From Actinoplanes sp. KI2 (GTDB lineage Bacteria; Actinomycetota; Actinomycetes; Mycobacteriales; Micromonosporaceae), in the NCBI RefSeq assembly GCF_025630775.1, contig NZ_JAOSZE010000017.1, positions 124,001 through 188,000 on the forward strand: 64,000 bases of DNA, read 5' to 3'. The notes under the pieces were generated by a model. It was given only the letters and a program-made list of their open reading frames with translations. It did no database searches and had not been told where the DNA came from. The position numbers were made by a program, and so were the translations under genes. Below, piece by piece: positions 9,296 to 16,541 of this stretch (positions are counted from its first letter, which is position 1; each line of letters begins with the position of its first letter).

Positions 9296-10045
9296 GTGCG
9301 CCACGTCGAGCAGGTCATGGGTACGGCCGTCAGCATCGAGTTGGCCGACGACCTCCCTTCGCCGAGACTGGGCGAGTTGATCGACGAGGTGTGCCGCTGG
9401 CTGCACGAGGTGGACCGGCGCTTCTCGACGTACAAGCCGGACAGCGAGGTCATGCGGCTGCGCCGGGGCGAGATCACCGCCGCCGACGCGTCGGACGACC
9501 TGCGCCACGTCCTGAACGCGTGCGCCGACCTGTGGCGAGACACCGACGGCTACTTCGACGCGTACGCCGGGGGCGCGCTGGACCCCTCCGGCTACGTGAA
9601 GGGCTGGTCGGTCGAGGTGGCCTCGGCCCGCCTGGCCGCCGCCGGTTCCGTCAACCACTACATCAACGCCGGCGGCGACATCCGCATGCGGGGCCACCAC
9701 CCCGACGGCGGCCCGTGGCGGGTCGGCATCCGTCACCCGTGGGAGGCCGACAAGCTCAGCTGGGTGCTGGCCCTGACCGACGGGGCGATCGCCACCTCGG
9801 GCACCTACGAGCGGGGCGACCACATCGTCAACCCCCGCACCGGCAAACCGGCCCGGGGCCTGCGCTCGGTGACCGTGGTGGGCCCCGACCTGTCCCTGGC
9901 CGACGCGTACGCGACGGCGGCCCTGGCGATGGGCGAGCCCGGCCTGACCTGGCTGGCAAAAATGGCCACCGACGGCTACGAGTCGGCCTGCGTGACCGAC
10001 GACGGCCGCGCCTTCAGCTCGGCCAACCTCCCCGCCGCGGTCTGA
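9296..10045 (+). CDS. apbE: FAD:protein FMN transferase
   Basis: A protein of 249 residues. ApbE splits FAD and attaches FMN through a phosphoester to Thr/Ser of target proteins, using Mg2+. Conserved blocks seen are VMGTAVSIELAD at the start, DPSGYVKGWSVE (about 97-108), YINAGGDIRMRG and the C-terminal TGKPARGLRSVTVVG. It starts at GTG and no obvious lipobox is present, so it may act in the cytoplasm or membrane-attached form. The substrate is almost surely the FMN-binding protein just upstream. Confidence 0.92.
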   Translation: MRHVEQVMGTAVSIELADDLPSPRLGELIDEVCRWLHEVDRRFSTYKPDSEVMRLRRGEITAADASDDLRHVLNACADLWRDTDGYFDAYAGGALDPSGYVKGWSVEVASARLAAAGSVNHYINAGGDIRMRGHHPDGGPWRVGIRHPWEADKLSWVLALTDGAIATSGTYERGDHIVNPRTGKPARGLRSVTVVGPDLSLADAYATAALAMGEPGLTWLAKMATDGYESACVTDDGRAFSSANLPAAV

Positions 10046-10071
10046 CGTTCGCCATTGTCGCGCCGCCCGAG

Positions 10072-10091
10072 GTACTACATTTCGTACTACA
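10072..10091 (+). promoter_or_regulatory. Direct-repeat operator of the toxin-antitoxin operon
   Basis: The octamer GTACTACA occurs at 10072-10079 and again at 10084-10091, 12 bp apart, ending 8 bp before the antitoxin ATG. Phd/VapB antitoxins usually repress their own promoter by binding repeats of this kind, and GTAC-containing repeats are common ahead of such operons. The short distance to the ATG suggests a leaderless or nearly leaderless transcript. Binding is inferred. Confidence 0.6.
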
Positions 10092-10099
10092 CTCTGGCC

Positions 10100-10372
10100 A
10101 TGGACCGCATTCCCATCCGCAGCCTCAACCAAGACACGGCCGGCGTGCTTGCGCGGGTCGAGCGGGGCGAGACTGTGGAGATCACGAACCGTGGGCGTCC
10201 CATCGCCAGGATCGTTCCGATCGGCGTCGACCCCCTCGACGAACTGGTCAACACCGGCGTAATAACGCCGCCGACCGTCACGCTTCCCTTCCCGATGCCG
10301 ACCGGAGTGCCCGCGACCGGCCAGGAAGCCGGCCAGTTGATCTCGGATCTGCGCGATGAGGAACGCTGGTGA
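10100..10372 (+). CDS. Phd/YefM-type antitoxin
   Basis: A protein of 90 residues. The N-terminal half, IPIRSLNQDTAGVLARVERG followed by ETVEITNRGRPIARIVP, is the Phd/YefM DNA-binding dimer domain. The C-terminal half (about 50-90) should be the disordered toxin-neutralising tail. I placed the start at the ATG of MDRIPIR because the operator repeats lie immediately upstream; an earlier in-frame start would translate through them. The stop overlaps the GTG of the toxin by 4 bp. Confidence 0.85.
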   Translation: MDRIPIRSLNQDTAGVLARVERGETVEITNRGRPIARIVPIGVDPLDELVNTGVITPPTVTLPFPMPTGVPATGQEAGQLISDLRDEERW

Positions 10373-10770
10373 TCTATCTCGACACGGCGGCGCTCGTCAA
10401 GCTCGTCCGGCCCGAGGCCGAGTCGCGTGCCCTGGTCGACTGGCTGGGGTCTCGGCCCGCAGAGCGGGTCGTGGCCTCGGCGTTGGTCGAGGTTGAGCTG
10501 CCCCGTGCCCTGCACCGGAGCGCGCCCGGCGTTCTCGGCGGTGTCGCTGCGGTGCTCGCTCGTCTCTATCGCGTCGACGTCAATGCCGCGGTCCGCGCAA
10601 CTGCCGGCGCATATCCCGGGCCTGGACTCCGTTCGTTGGACGCCATCCATCTGGCCACCGCGGAGTTCCTGGTCGCCAGTGGCCAACCGATCAGCGCGTT
10701 CATCACGTACGACAAGCGTTTGGCCGAGGTGGCGGAGCGGGCCGGCCTCGACGTCGTGGCGCCGAACTGA
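10369..10770 (+). CDS. vapC: VapC-type PIN-domain ribonuclease toxin
   Basis: A protein of 133 residues, the normal length for VapC. The acidic PIN active site is visible as MIYLDTAALVKL (Asp5), EVELPRALHR (Glu near 41), RSLDAIHLATA (Asp near 91) and ITYDKRLAE (Asp near 110). PIN toxins cleave tRNA or rRNA in a Mg2+-dependent way until bound by the antitoxin. Coupling to the upstream Phd-type antitoxin by a GTGA overlap supports a functional pair. Confidence 0.88.
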   Translation: MIYLDTAALVKLVRPEAESRALVDWLGSRPAERVVASALVEVELPRALHRSAPGVLGGVAAVLARLYRVDVNAAVRATAGAYPGPGLRSLDAIHLATAEFLVASGQPISAFITYDKRLAEVAERAGLDVVAPN

Positions 10771-10798
10771 CGACGATGCCCGGTCACCCGCCTGCGCG

Positions 10799-11398
10799 TC
10801 AGCCGTGTGCGCGCCAGGCCGCAAGTCGGTCGGCCGCCCGCTGCCCCAGCGTGATCGTGTCGCCGAGGTCGGCCGAGGCGGTCTCCCAGCCCATCACCGT
10901 CAGGAAGGCGATCGCGTTCGCCACCCGGATCGCCGCCCAGAACATGCTCTGCTCCGACCCGTCACCCAGGGGCTCGCCCATCTCGTCGGTGGCCGCCCGC
11001 CGCTGCTCGATCAGCGCCGACTCGTCGCCGGCCTCGACCGCACCGCGCAGCACGTTGACGACCCGGACCCCCACGTCGTCGGTCTGCGACGCGCACCCCG
11101 CCACGGCTGCCCGCAGCGCCGTCAAGAAGACCGTGGCCGCGTCCTCCCGGTAGACCAGGATGTCTTCGTAGACCTCGGCCTTGGGCGTCGACTCGGCGGC
11201 CGACCCCGGGCTGTTGTACAGAAGCCGGAAGGTGGCCCGCACCGCGATGCGGTCATGCTGGTCGTACGCGGCGCCGCAGAACGAGGGCAGCGGCTGCTCT
11301 CCCATCGCCAGGCGTAGCGGACTGCCCTTGATCGGTCCCGGCATGTCGCCGGGCTGGAGGAAGGCGGTGTCCGGCACGGACGTCAGGGAATTGGTCAT
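10799..11398 (-). CDS. Conserved hypothetical protein
   Basis: A protein of 199 residues beginning MTNSLTSVPDTAFLQPGDMPG. No signal peptide, membrane helix or catalytic motif is apparent. Composition is even and codon use matches the surroundings. It is convergent with vapC and divergent from the cyclase gene. The opening resembles sensor-type extracellular domains of actinobacterial proteins that contain 'aFL...M', but without a secretion signal this is only a hint. Function unknown. Confidence 0.6.
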   Translation of the reverse strand: MTNSLTSVPDTAFLQPGDMPGPIKGSPLRLAMGEQPLPSFCGAAYDQHDRIAVRATFRLLYNSPGSAAESTPKAEVYEDILVYREDAATVFLTALRAAVAGCASQTDDVGVRVVNVLRGAVEAGDESALIEQRRAATDEMGEPLGDGSEQSMFWAAIRVANAIAFLTVMGWETASADLGDTITLGQRAADRLAAWRAHG

Positions 11399-11526
11399 CG
11401 ATCGGCCTCCTTCGACGGTCCTCTGTCGACATCCTGCCGTCCCGCGTCCCGCAAGGGGGACCGTTCTGTCGTTTTGCCGCTTAGGCTCTGCTGGAGAACG
11501 GGGACGACGAGGGAGTCGGAGGCGTG

Positions 11527-12300
11527 ATGGGCGTTCTGTCGGAACTGGTGTCCGGAATCAGCGCCGGGACGATCGAGGTCATCGATCTCACCGCCCCGCT
11601 GTCCAGCGAGACCCCGATCCTCAAGCTGCCGCCGCCGTTCGCCGACACGATCACGTTCGGGCTCGAGGAGATCAGCCGGTACGACGACCGTGGGCCGGCC
11701 TGGTACTGGAACAACATTCACACCGGCGAGCACACCGGCACCCACCTGGACGCGCCGATCCACTGGGTGACCGCGAAGGACGGTGACGACGTCTCGCAGA
11801 TCCGCCCGCAGCGGCTGGTCGCGCCGGCCGTCGTCGTGGATCTGTCCGATCGGGTGGCGACCGATCCCGACTACCTGCTCACGGTCGACGACCTCCGCGA
11901 CTGGGAGCGGTCGCACGGGCCGCTTCCGGCGGGCGGCTGGCTTTTGCTGCGTACGGGATGGGACGCGCGCTCGGCCGACCAGGAGGCCTTCCTCAACGCC
12001 GACGAGACCGGCCCGCACACCCCGGGCATCGCGGTCGAGGCCGCCAAGTGGCTGGCCGAGGAGGCCCCGGTGATCGGGGTCGGGGTCGAGACGGTCGGCA
12101 CCGACGCCGGCGCCGCGCACTCGTTCGACCCGCCCTTCCCGTGCCACTCGTTCGTCCTGGGCGCCGGCAAGTACGGCCTGACCCAGCTGCAGAACCTGCG
12201 CCTGCTCCCGCCGACCGGCGCGGTCGTGATCGCCGCCCCGCTGCCGATCGTCGGCGGCTCGGGCAGCCCCACGAGAGTGCTGGCGCTGGTCGAGCGATGA
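11527..12300 (+). CDS. Cyclase-family (kynurenine-formamidase-like) metal hydrolase
   Basis: A protein of 257 residues. The motif HTGEHTGTHLDAPIHW (about residues 58-73) carries the H-x-G-T-H-x-D metal-binding signature of the cyclase/KynB superfamily, which hydrolyses amides or dehydrates with Zn2+ or Mn2+. DLTAPLSSETPIL at the N-terminus and FVLGAGKYGLTQLQNLRLLP near the C-terminus are typical. An ATG is preferred over the GTG one codon earlier because GGAGG then has proper spacing. Its stop overlaps the start of the TPP enzyme gene, so the pair likely acts in one pathway. Confidence 0.82.
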   Translation: MGVLSELVSGISAGTIEVIDLTAPLSSETPILKLPPPFADTITFGLEEISRYDDRGPAWYWNNIHTGEHTGTHLDAPIHWVTAKDGDDVSQIRPQRLVAPAVVVDLSDRVATDPDYLLTVDDLRDWERSHGPLPAGGWLLLRTGWDARSADQEAFLNADETGPHTPGIAVEAAKWLAEEAPVIGVGVETVGTDAGAAHSFDPPFPCHSFVLGAGKYGLTQLQNLRLLPPTGAVVIAAPLPIVGGSGSPTRVLALVER

Positions 12301-13916
12301 ACGTCGCCGAGGTCGTCGGCAGCACGCTGGCCGGTCTCGGCGCCGACCGGGTCTTCGGCGTGGTCGGCAGCGGCAACTTCCACGTGACCAACGCGCTGGT
12401 CGCGGCCGGCGCCCGCTTCATAGCCACCCGGCATGAGATGGGCGCCGCCGTCGCCGCTGATGCCTATTCACGGATCAGCGGCCGCCCCGGCATCGTCACG
12501 GTCCATCAGGGCTGCGGGCTGACCAACGCCATGACCGGGATCGCCGAGGCGGCCAAGAGCCGTACGCCGATGATTGTTCTGGCCGCCGAAGCGACCGCCC
12601 CGCGCTCGAACTTCCGGGTGGACCAGGACGCCCTGGCCGTCGCCGTGGGCGCGACCAGCCGCCGGGTCCGCAGCGCCGAGACCGCCGTCGAGGACACCGC
12701 CGGCGCCTGGCACGCGGCGGTGGCGGAACGGCGTACGGTCATCCTGAATTTGCCCTTGGAAGTGCAGGCCGCGCCCGCGTTGCCGAGCGAACCGCCGGCC
12801 CTCACCCGCCCCCGCCTGCCGGCGCCCGAGGTGGGCGCACTGGCCGCCCTGCTCGCCGAGGCCGACCGCCCGGTCTTCATCGCCGGCCGCGGCGCGCTGC
12901 ACGCCGGCCCCGAGCTCACCGAGCTGGCCGCCGCCTGCGGCGCGCTCCTGGCCACGTCGGCGGTGGCCAAGGGCCTGTTCGCCGGCGATCCCTGGTCGCT
13001 CGACGTGTCCGGCGGGTTTGCCACCCCGGTCGCCGCCGAGCTGATCACCGCCGCCGACCTGGTGGTGGCCTGGGGCGCGTCGCTGAACATGTGGACCACG
13101 CGGCACGGCGCGCTGATCCGGTCGGCCGCGACGGTGGTGCAGGTGGATCTCGACGCCGACGCGCTGGGCGCCCACCACCGCATCGACCAGGGCATCGTCG
13201 CCGACACCGCCGCCTGCGCCCGGGCCGCGCTGGCCGTCCTCCCGCCGCGTGCCGGGCTCGGCTATCGGGTGCCGCCCGTGCGTTCGAGGATTGCTGCCGA
13301 GGGCCGCTGGCGCGACGTGCCGTACGCCGACGACGGCGACGACCAGCACATCGACCCGCGTACGTTCACGATCGCGCTGGACGGCCTGCTCCCGGCCGAG
13401 CGGGTGATCGCGGTGGACTCCGGCAACTTCATGGGCTACCCGTCGATGTTCCTGTCCGTCCCCGACCACCGCGGTTTCTGCTTCGCCCAGGCGTTCCAGT
13501 CGATCGGGCTGGGCCTGGCCGGCGCGCTGGGCGCCGCCCTCGCCTCGCCCGGCCGGCTCCCGGTCGCGGCCTGCGGCGACGGCGGTTTCCTGATGGCGAT
13601 CGCCGAGCTGGAGACGATCCGCCGGCTCGGCCTGGGCATGCTGATCGTGGTCTACGACGACAACGCGTACGGCGCGGAGGTCCACCACTTCGGCCCCGGC
13701 GGCCACCCGCTCGACATCGTCGTCTTCCCGGAGACCGACCTGGCCGCGATCGCCCGCGGGTACGGCTGCGAGGCGGTGACGGTCCGCGACCCGGCCGACC
13801 TGGCCCCGGTCCGGAAGTGGCTGGCCGGCCCCCGATCGGTCCCGATGGTGGTGGACGCGAAGGTCGCCGCGACCCGCCCCTCGTGGTGGCTGGAGGAGGC
13901 GTTCCGCGGCCACTGA
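12297..13916 (+). CDS. Thiamine-pyrophosphate enzyme, acetolactate-synthase/decarboxylase family
   Basis: A protein of 539 residues with the three-domain TPP fold. The N-terminal domain contains the catalytic Glu region FIATRHEMGAAVAADAYSRI (about 42-61). The C-terminal domain has the TPP/Mg2+ motif ACGDGGFLMAIAELE through VYDDNAYG (GDG...N spacing about 30). It could be a 2-oxoacid decarboxylase, a benzoylformate-decarboxylase-like enzyme or a carboligase; sequence reading does not separate these. The ATG overlaps the stop of the cyclase gene, implying sequential reactions on one substrate family. It is not the housekeeping IlvB, which would neighbour ilvN. Confidence 0.85.
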   Translation: MNVAEVVGSTLAGLGADRVFGVVGSGNFHVTNALVAAGARFIATRHEMGAAVAADAYSRISGRPGIVTVHQGCGLTNAMTGIAEAAKSRTPMIVLAAEATAPRSNFRVDQDALAVAVGATSRRVRSAETAVEDTAGAWHAAVAERRTVILNLPLEVQAAPALPSEPPALTRPRLPAPEVGALAALLAEADRPVFIAGRGALHAGPELTELAAACGALLATSAVAKGLFAGDPWSLDVSGGFATPVAAELITAADLVVAWGASLNMWTTRHGALIRSAATVVQVDLDADALGAHHRIDQGIVADTAACARAALAVLPPRAGLGYRVPPVRSRIAAEGRWRDVPYADDGDDQHIDPRTFTIALDGLLPAERVIAVDSGNFMGYPSMFLSVPDHRGFCFAQAFQSIGLGLAGALGAALASPGRLPVAACGDGGFLMAIAELETIRRLGLGMLIVVYDDNAYGAEVHHFGPGGHPLDIVVFPETDLAAIARGYGCEAVTVRDPADLAPVRKWLAGPRSVPMVVDAKVAATRPSWWLEEAFRGH

Positions 13917-13925
13917 GGCGCGGTC

Positions 13926-14453
13926 TCAGGCGACGACGCGGTGGGCGACGATCGCGTCGGTGATGCCCTTCAACGTCACGCGGGCCGGCGTTGCCGCGCC
14001 GACCTGCTCGGCGACCCGGCCGAACGCCATCGGGCCGAGCTGCAGCTCGCCGGCCGCGGCCAGGTCGCAGAGCCGCTTGCCGATGTTGACGACCCGGCCC
14101 CACACCGCGAACCGGCCCGGCTCCCACGAGGGCGTCACCAGGACCTCGCCGCATTCGACGCCGGCGTGGACGGGCATCTCGGTCGGGATCTGGAGCGTGG
14201 CGAGCGCCGCCCGCACCGCGCTGCCCACCTCGTCGCCCGACGTGCGCAGGCCGAAGACGGCCATGAAACCGTCGCCGAGAACCTGCTGGATCTCGCCGCC
14301 GTGTCCCTGGACGACCCGGCTCAGCTCGTCCAGCACCGGCCGTACGGTCCGGTAGACCTCCTCCGGCGGAACGGATTCGACGAGCCGGGTGAAGCCGCTG
14401 ATGTCGACGAACAGCACGGCGACATGCCGCCGAAAGGAACTGTCCTCGGACAT
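13926..14453 (-). CDS. Adenylate/guanylate cyclase catalytic-domain protein
   Basis: A protein of 175 residues consisting of a class III nucleotidyl cyclase domain alone. VAVLFVDISGFTRLVE (about 11-26) gives the metal-binding Asp, and VQGHGGEIQQVLGDGFMAVFG (two partly overlapping blocks, 50-70) gives the second Asp (LGDGFMAVF). The late region WGRVVNIGKRLCDLAAAGEL replaces the usual 'G..VN.AARL' with GRVVNIGKRL, so the transition-state Asn/Arg are only partly conserved. GGAGGAG precedes the ATG used; a TTG four codons upstream would bury that ribosome-binding site. The product may be cAMP or the domain may be regulatory. Confidence 0.8.
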   Translation of the reverse strand: MSEDSSFRRHVAVLFVDISGFTRLVESVPPEEVYRTVRPVLDELSRVVQGHGGEIQQVLGDGFMAVFGLRTSGDEVGSAVRAALATLQIPTEMPVHAGVECGEVLVTPSWEPGRFAVWGRVVNIGKRLCDLAAAGELQLGPMAFGRVAEQVGAATPARVTLKGITDAIVAHRVVA

Positions 14454-14513
14454 TCGCTCCTCCAACGAGCGAGCCGGCCTGCGCGGGGCAGACCGGCGCC
14501 TCGACTCCGGTGG

Positions 14514-14912
14514 TTACGCCGACACCACGACGGTGCCGCTGCGGGCGGATGAGTAGTCGGTGTAGACGCCGGCGGTGACCTTGTACGTCGCGACCGCCTC
14601 GATCACGTCGCCCTCGTTCGCGGTCCAGCCGCCGCTTACCTTGATCCGCAGTTCCTGGTTCAGCGGGTCGGGGTTGGCAACCGGGGTGAGCACGTTCTCC
14701 AGCGACTGCTGCTGCAGCACGGTGGACTGGCTGAGGTTGACGACCGAGACGAAGAGGTTCTCCTTGGAGACGACCTCCATCAGGTCCTTGCCGATCTCGA
14801 CGTTGGCGATGACGTCGAACGCGGCACCGTTGTCCACCGTGTCGGCCGTGAAGAACGAGTTCTCGTCGACGACGTACAGCAGCTTGATGTTGGCGTCCTG
14901 GTTGCCCGGCAT
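14514..14912 (-). CDS. Hypothetical protein, beta-rich
   Basis: A protein of 132 residues starting MPGNQDANIKLLYVVDENSF, with GGGAG ahead of the ATG. The composition (many Val, Thr, Asn; few charged helices) suggests an all-beta fold. The C-terminal half alternates strands around GGWTANEGDVIEAVATYKVT. No family is recognised. It sits between the cyclase-domain gene and the divergent patatin gene. Function unknown. Confidence 0.55.
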   Translation of the reverse strand: MPGNQDANIKLLYVVDENSFFTADTVDNGAAFDVIANVEIGKDLMEVVSKENLFVSVVNLSQSTVLQQQSLENVLTPVANPDPLNQELRIKVSGGWTANEGDVIEAVATYKVTAGVYTDYSSARSGTVVVSA

Positions 14913-15071
14913 GGCAACTCCCTTCGAGTGGGGTAGGTGCCTCTCACTCTCCGGTCGAACCGGCCGCGGGGGCTTCTGGGCTTTCCCTAACGCCGCTTCC
15001 GGGGAAACCCTTGCGGAATGCCGACAGTCGTGTTGTCCGGATCCAGCCGGGTTGGGACAGTCGGAGGCGGT

Positions 15072-16541
15072 ATGACGATCCGGCTGGCGCTGACCCTTCC
15101 CGGTGGCGTGGCGTTGGGCGCCTTCGAGGCGGGCGCCCTGGCCGCGCTGGTCGTGGCGGTCGGTGACCTGTGCGAGGGCGACGAGCCGCAGGCCTGCGTC
15201 GACCTGATCGGCGCCTCCTCGGCCGGCTCGCTGACCAGTGTCCTCGTCGCGCGTGCGCTGCTCGACGGACTCGACCCGGTGGACCTGCTGCGGCGCGCCT
15301 GGGTCGAGGAGGCCTCGCTCCCGGCACTGTTGCACGCGGCGTCCGGTCGCGCGCCGCTCTCCGGGGAGTCGCTGGAGCGTCTCGCCGGCACCTTCCTGCA
15401 CACGCCGGGCCGGCCGGCCGGTCATCGGCAGTCGGTGCCGATCGTGGTCTCGGTGGCGCTGACCAACCTGCGCGGGCTCGCCTATCGCATGCCGGCCGGC
15501 GGCGAGCCGATCGTCACGTACCTGGATTGGGGTGAGTTCAGCGCCGAGCCGGCGCCCGACGGGGTCCGCTTCCGCACGCCGCCGGGCGTGTCCCTGCTGC
15601 AGCTCGTGCTGGCCTCCGCCGCCAACCCGGTCGGGTTCCGGCCCCGGCTCGTCTCCCGCGCGGCCGAGGAGGGCAGCTATCGGGCGGCGGGCGTGCAGAA
15701 CTTCCCGGCGACCGGGTCGTTCTGGTACGCGGACGGCAGCCTGCTCAAACGCAAGCCGCTCGGCCGGACGATGCGCCTGGCGCGGGCCCGGCCCGACACC
15801 GGCAGCGCGGCGGACCGGCGCGTCCACGTGGTGCTCGAGCCGCTCCCGATCGCCGTCTCCGGCGGGCGGTCCTGGGCCGACCCGGCCGCACCACCGACCT
15901 GGCTGGCGACGCTGCGCCGGAGCGCGCAGATCATGGACGCCCAGTCGATCCTCGACGACGTGCGGGAGTCCCACGAGGTCAACGAGCGGTGCCGCGCCGT
16001 CGAGGTGCTGGGCCGCCATCTGTCCGGCTGCCTGGACGACCGTGGCCGCGAGGCTTTCCGGCAGGCCCTGGCGGAACTCGACGGTGGCGTGGGCTATCCC
16101 GCCGACGACATGCTGATCTTCGAGACGCTGGCCCGGGTCGCCGGCGTCGCTTCCCGCCAGGAGGTGCCGATCGAGCTGATCTCGCCCGATCTGGTGCCCG
16201 GCGTCCGCGAGGTCGGGCCGGGGCGGGTGCTGGCCGGCGACTTCCTGTTCCGCTTCGGCGGCCTGCTCGATCCCGGCCTGCGGCAGAGCGACTTCGACCT
16301 GGGCTACGCGGCGGTGCTCGGCTGGCTCGACGGGCGCCCGCTGGAGCGGTACGGCCTGCCCGCCGACGCCGCCGACAAGGCGACTCGCGCCGCGTACGAG
16401 GCGTACCGGCCGGGCGACGGGTGGCGGCGCGCGGGCGGCTCGGGGGTGCGGTCGTTGCCGTGGCGCGGCCGGTTCGCGGTGGCGCGGCTGCTCGGCCGGA
16501 TGGGCCTCGTCGCCGCCCGAGACGCCCTGGCCCGGCGATGA
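15072..16541 (+). CDS. Patatin-like phospholipase
   Basis: A protein of 489 residues. The N-terminal third shows the patatin catalytic features: the oxyanion loop LPGGVALGAFEAGAL, the nucleophile elbow IGASSAGSL (G-x-S-x-G) and the DG dyad WYADGSLLKRKPLG (about 220-233). Such enzymes cleave acyl ester bonds of phospholipids. The remaining part is not assigned. GGAGG at 15063-15067 sets the ATG at 15072 rather than an earlier one. The stop overlaps the LAL regulator start, so the two are co-translated. Confidence 0.85.
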   Translation: MTIRLALTLPGGVALGAFEAGALAALVVAVGDLCEGDEPQACVDLIGASSAGSLTSVLVARALLDGLDPVDLLRRAWVEEASLPALLHAASGRAPLSGESLERLAGTFLHTPGRPAGHRQSVPIVVSVALTNLRGLAYRMPAGGEPIVTYLDWGEFSAEPAPDGVRFRTPPGVSLLQLVLASAANPVGFRPRLVSRAAEEGSYRAAGVQNFPATGSFWYADGSLLKRKPLGRTMRLARARPDTGSAADRRVHVVLEPLPIAVSGGRSWADPAAPPTWLATLRRSAQIMDAQSILDDVRESHEVNERCRAVEVLGRHLSGCLDDRGREAFRQALAELDGGVGYPADDMLIFETLARVAGVASRQEVPIELISPDLVPGVREVGPGRVLAGDFLFRFGGLLDPGLRQSDFDLGYAAVLGWLDGRPLERYGLPADAADKATRAAYEAYRPGDGWRRAGGSGVRSLPWRGRFAVARLLGRMGLVAARDALARR

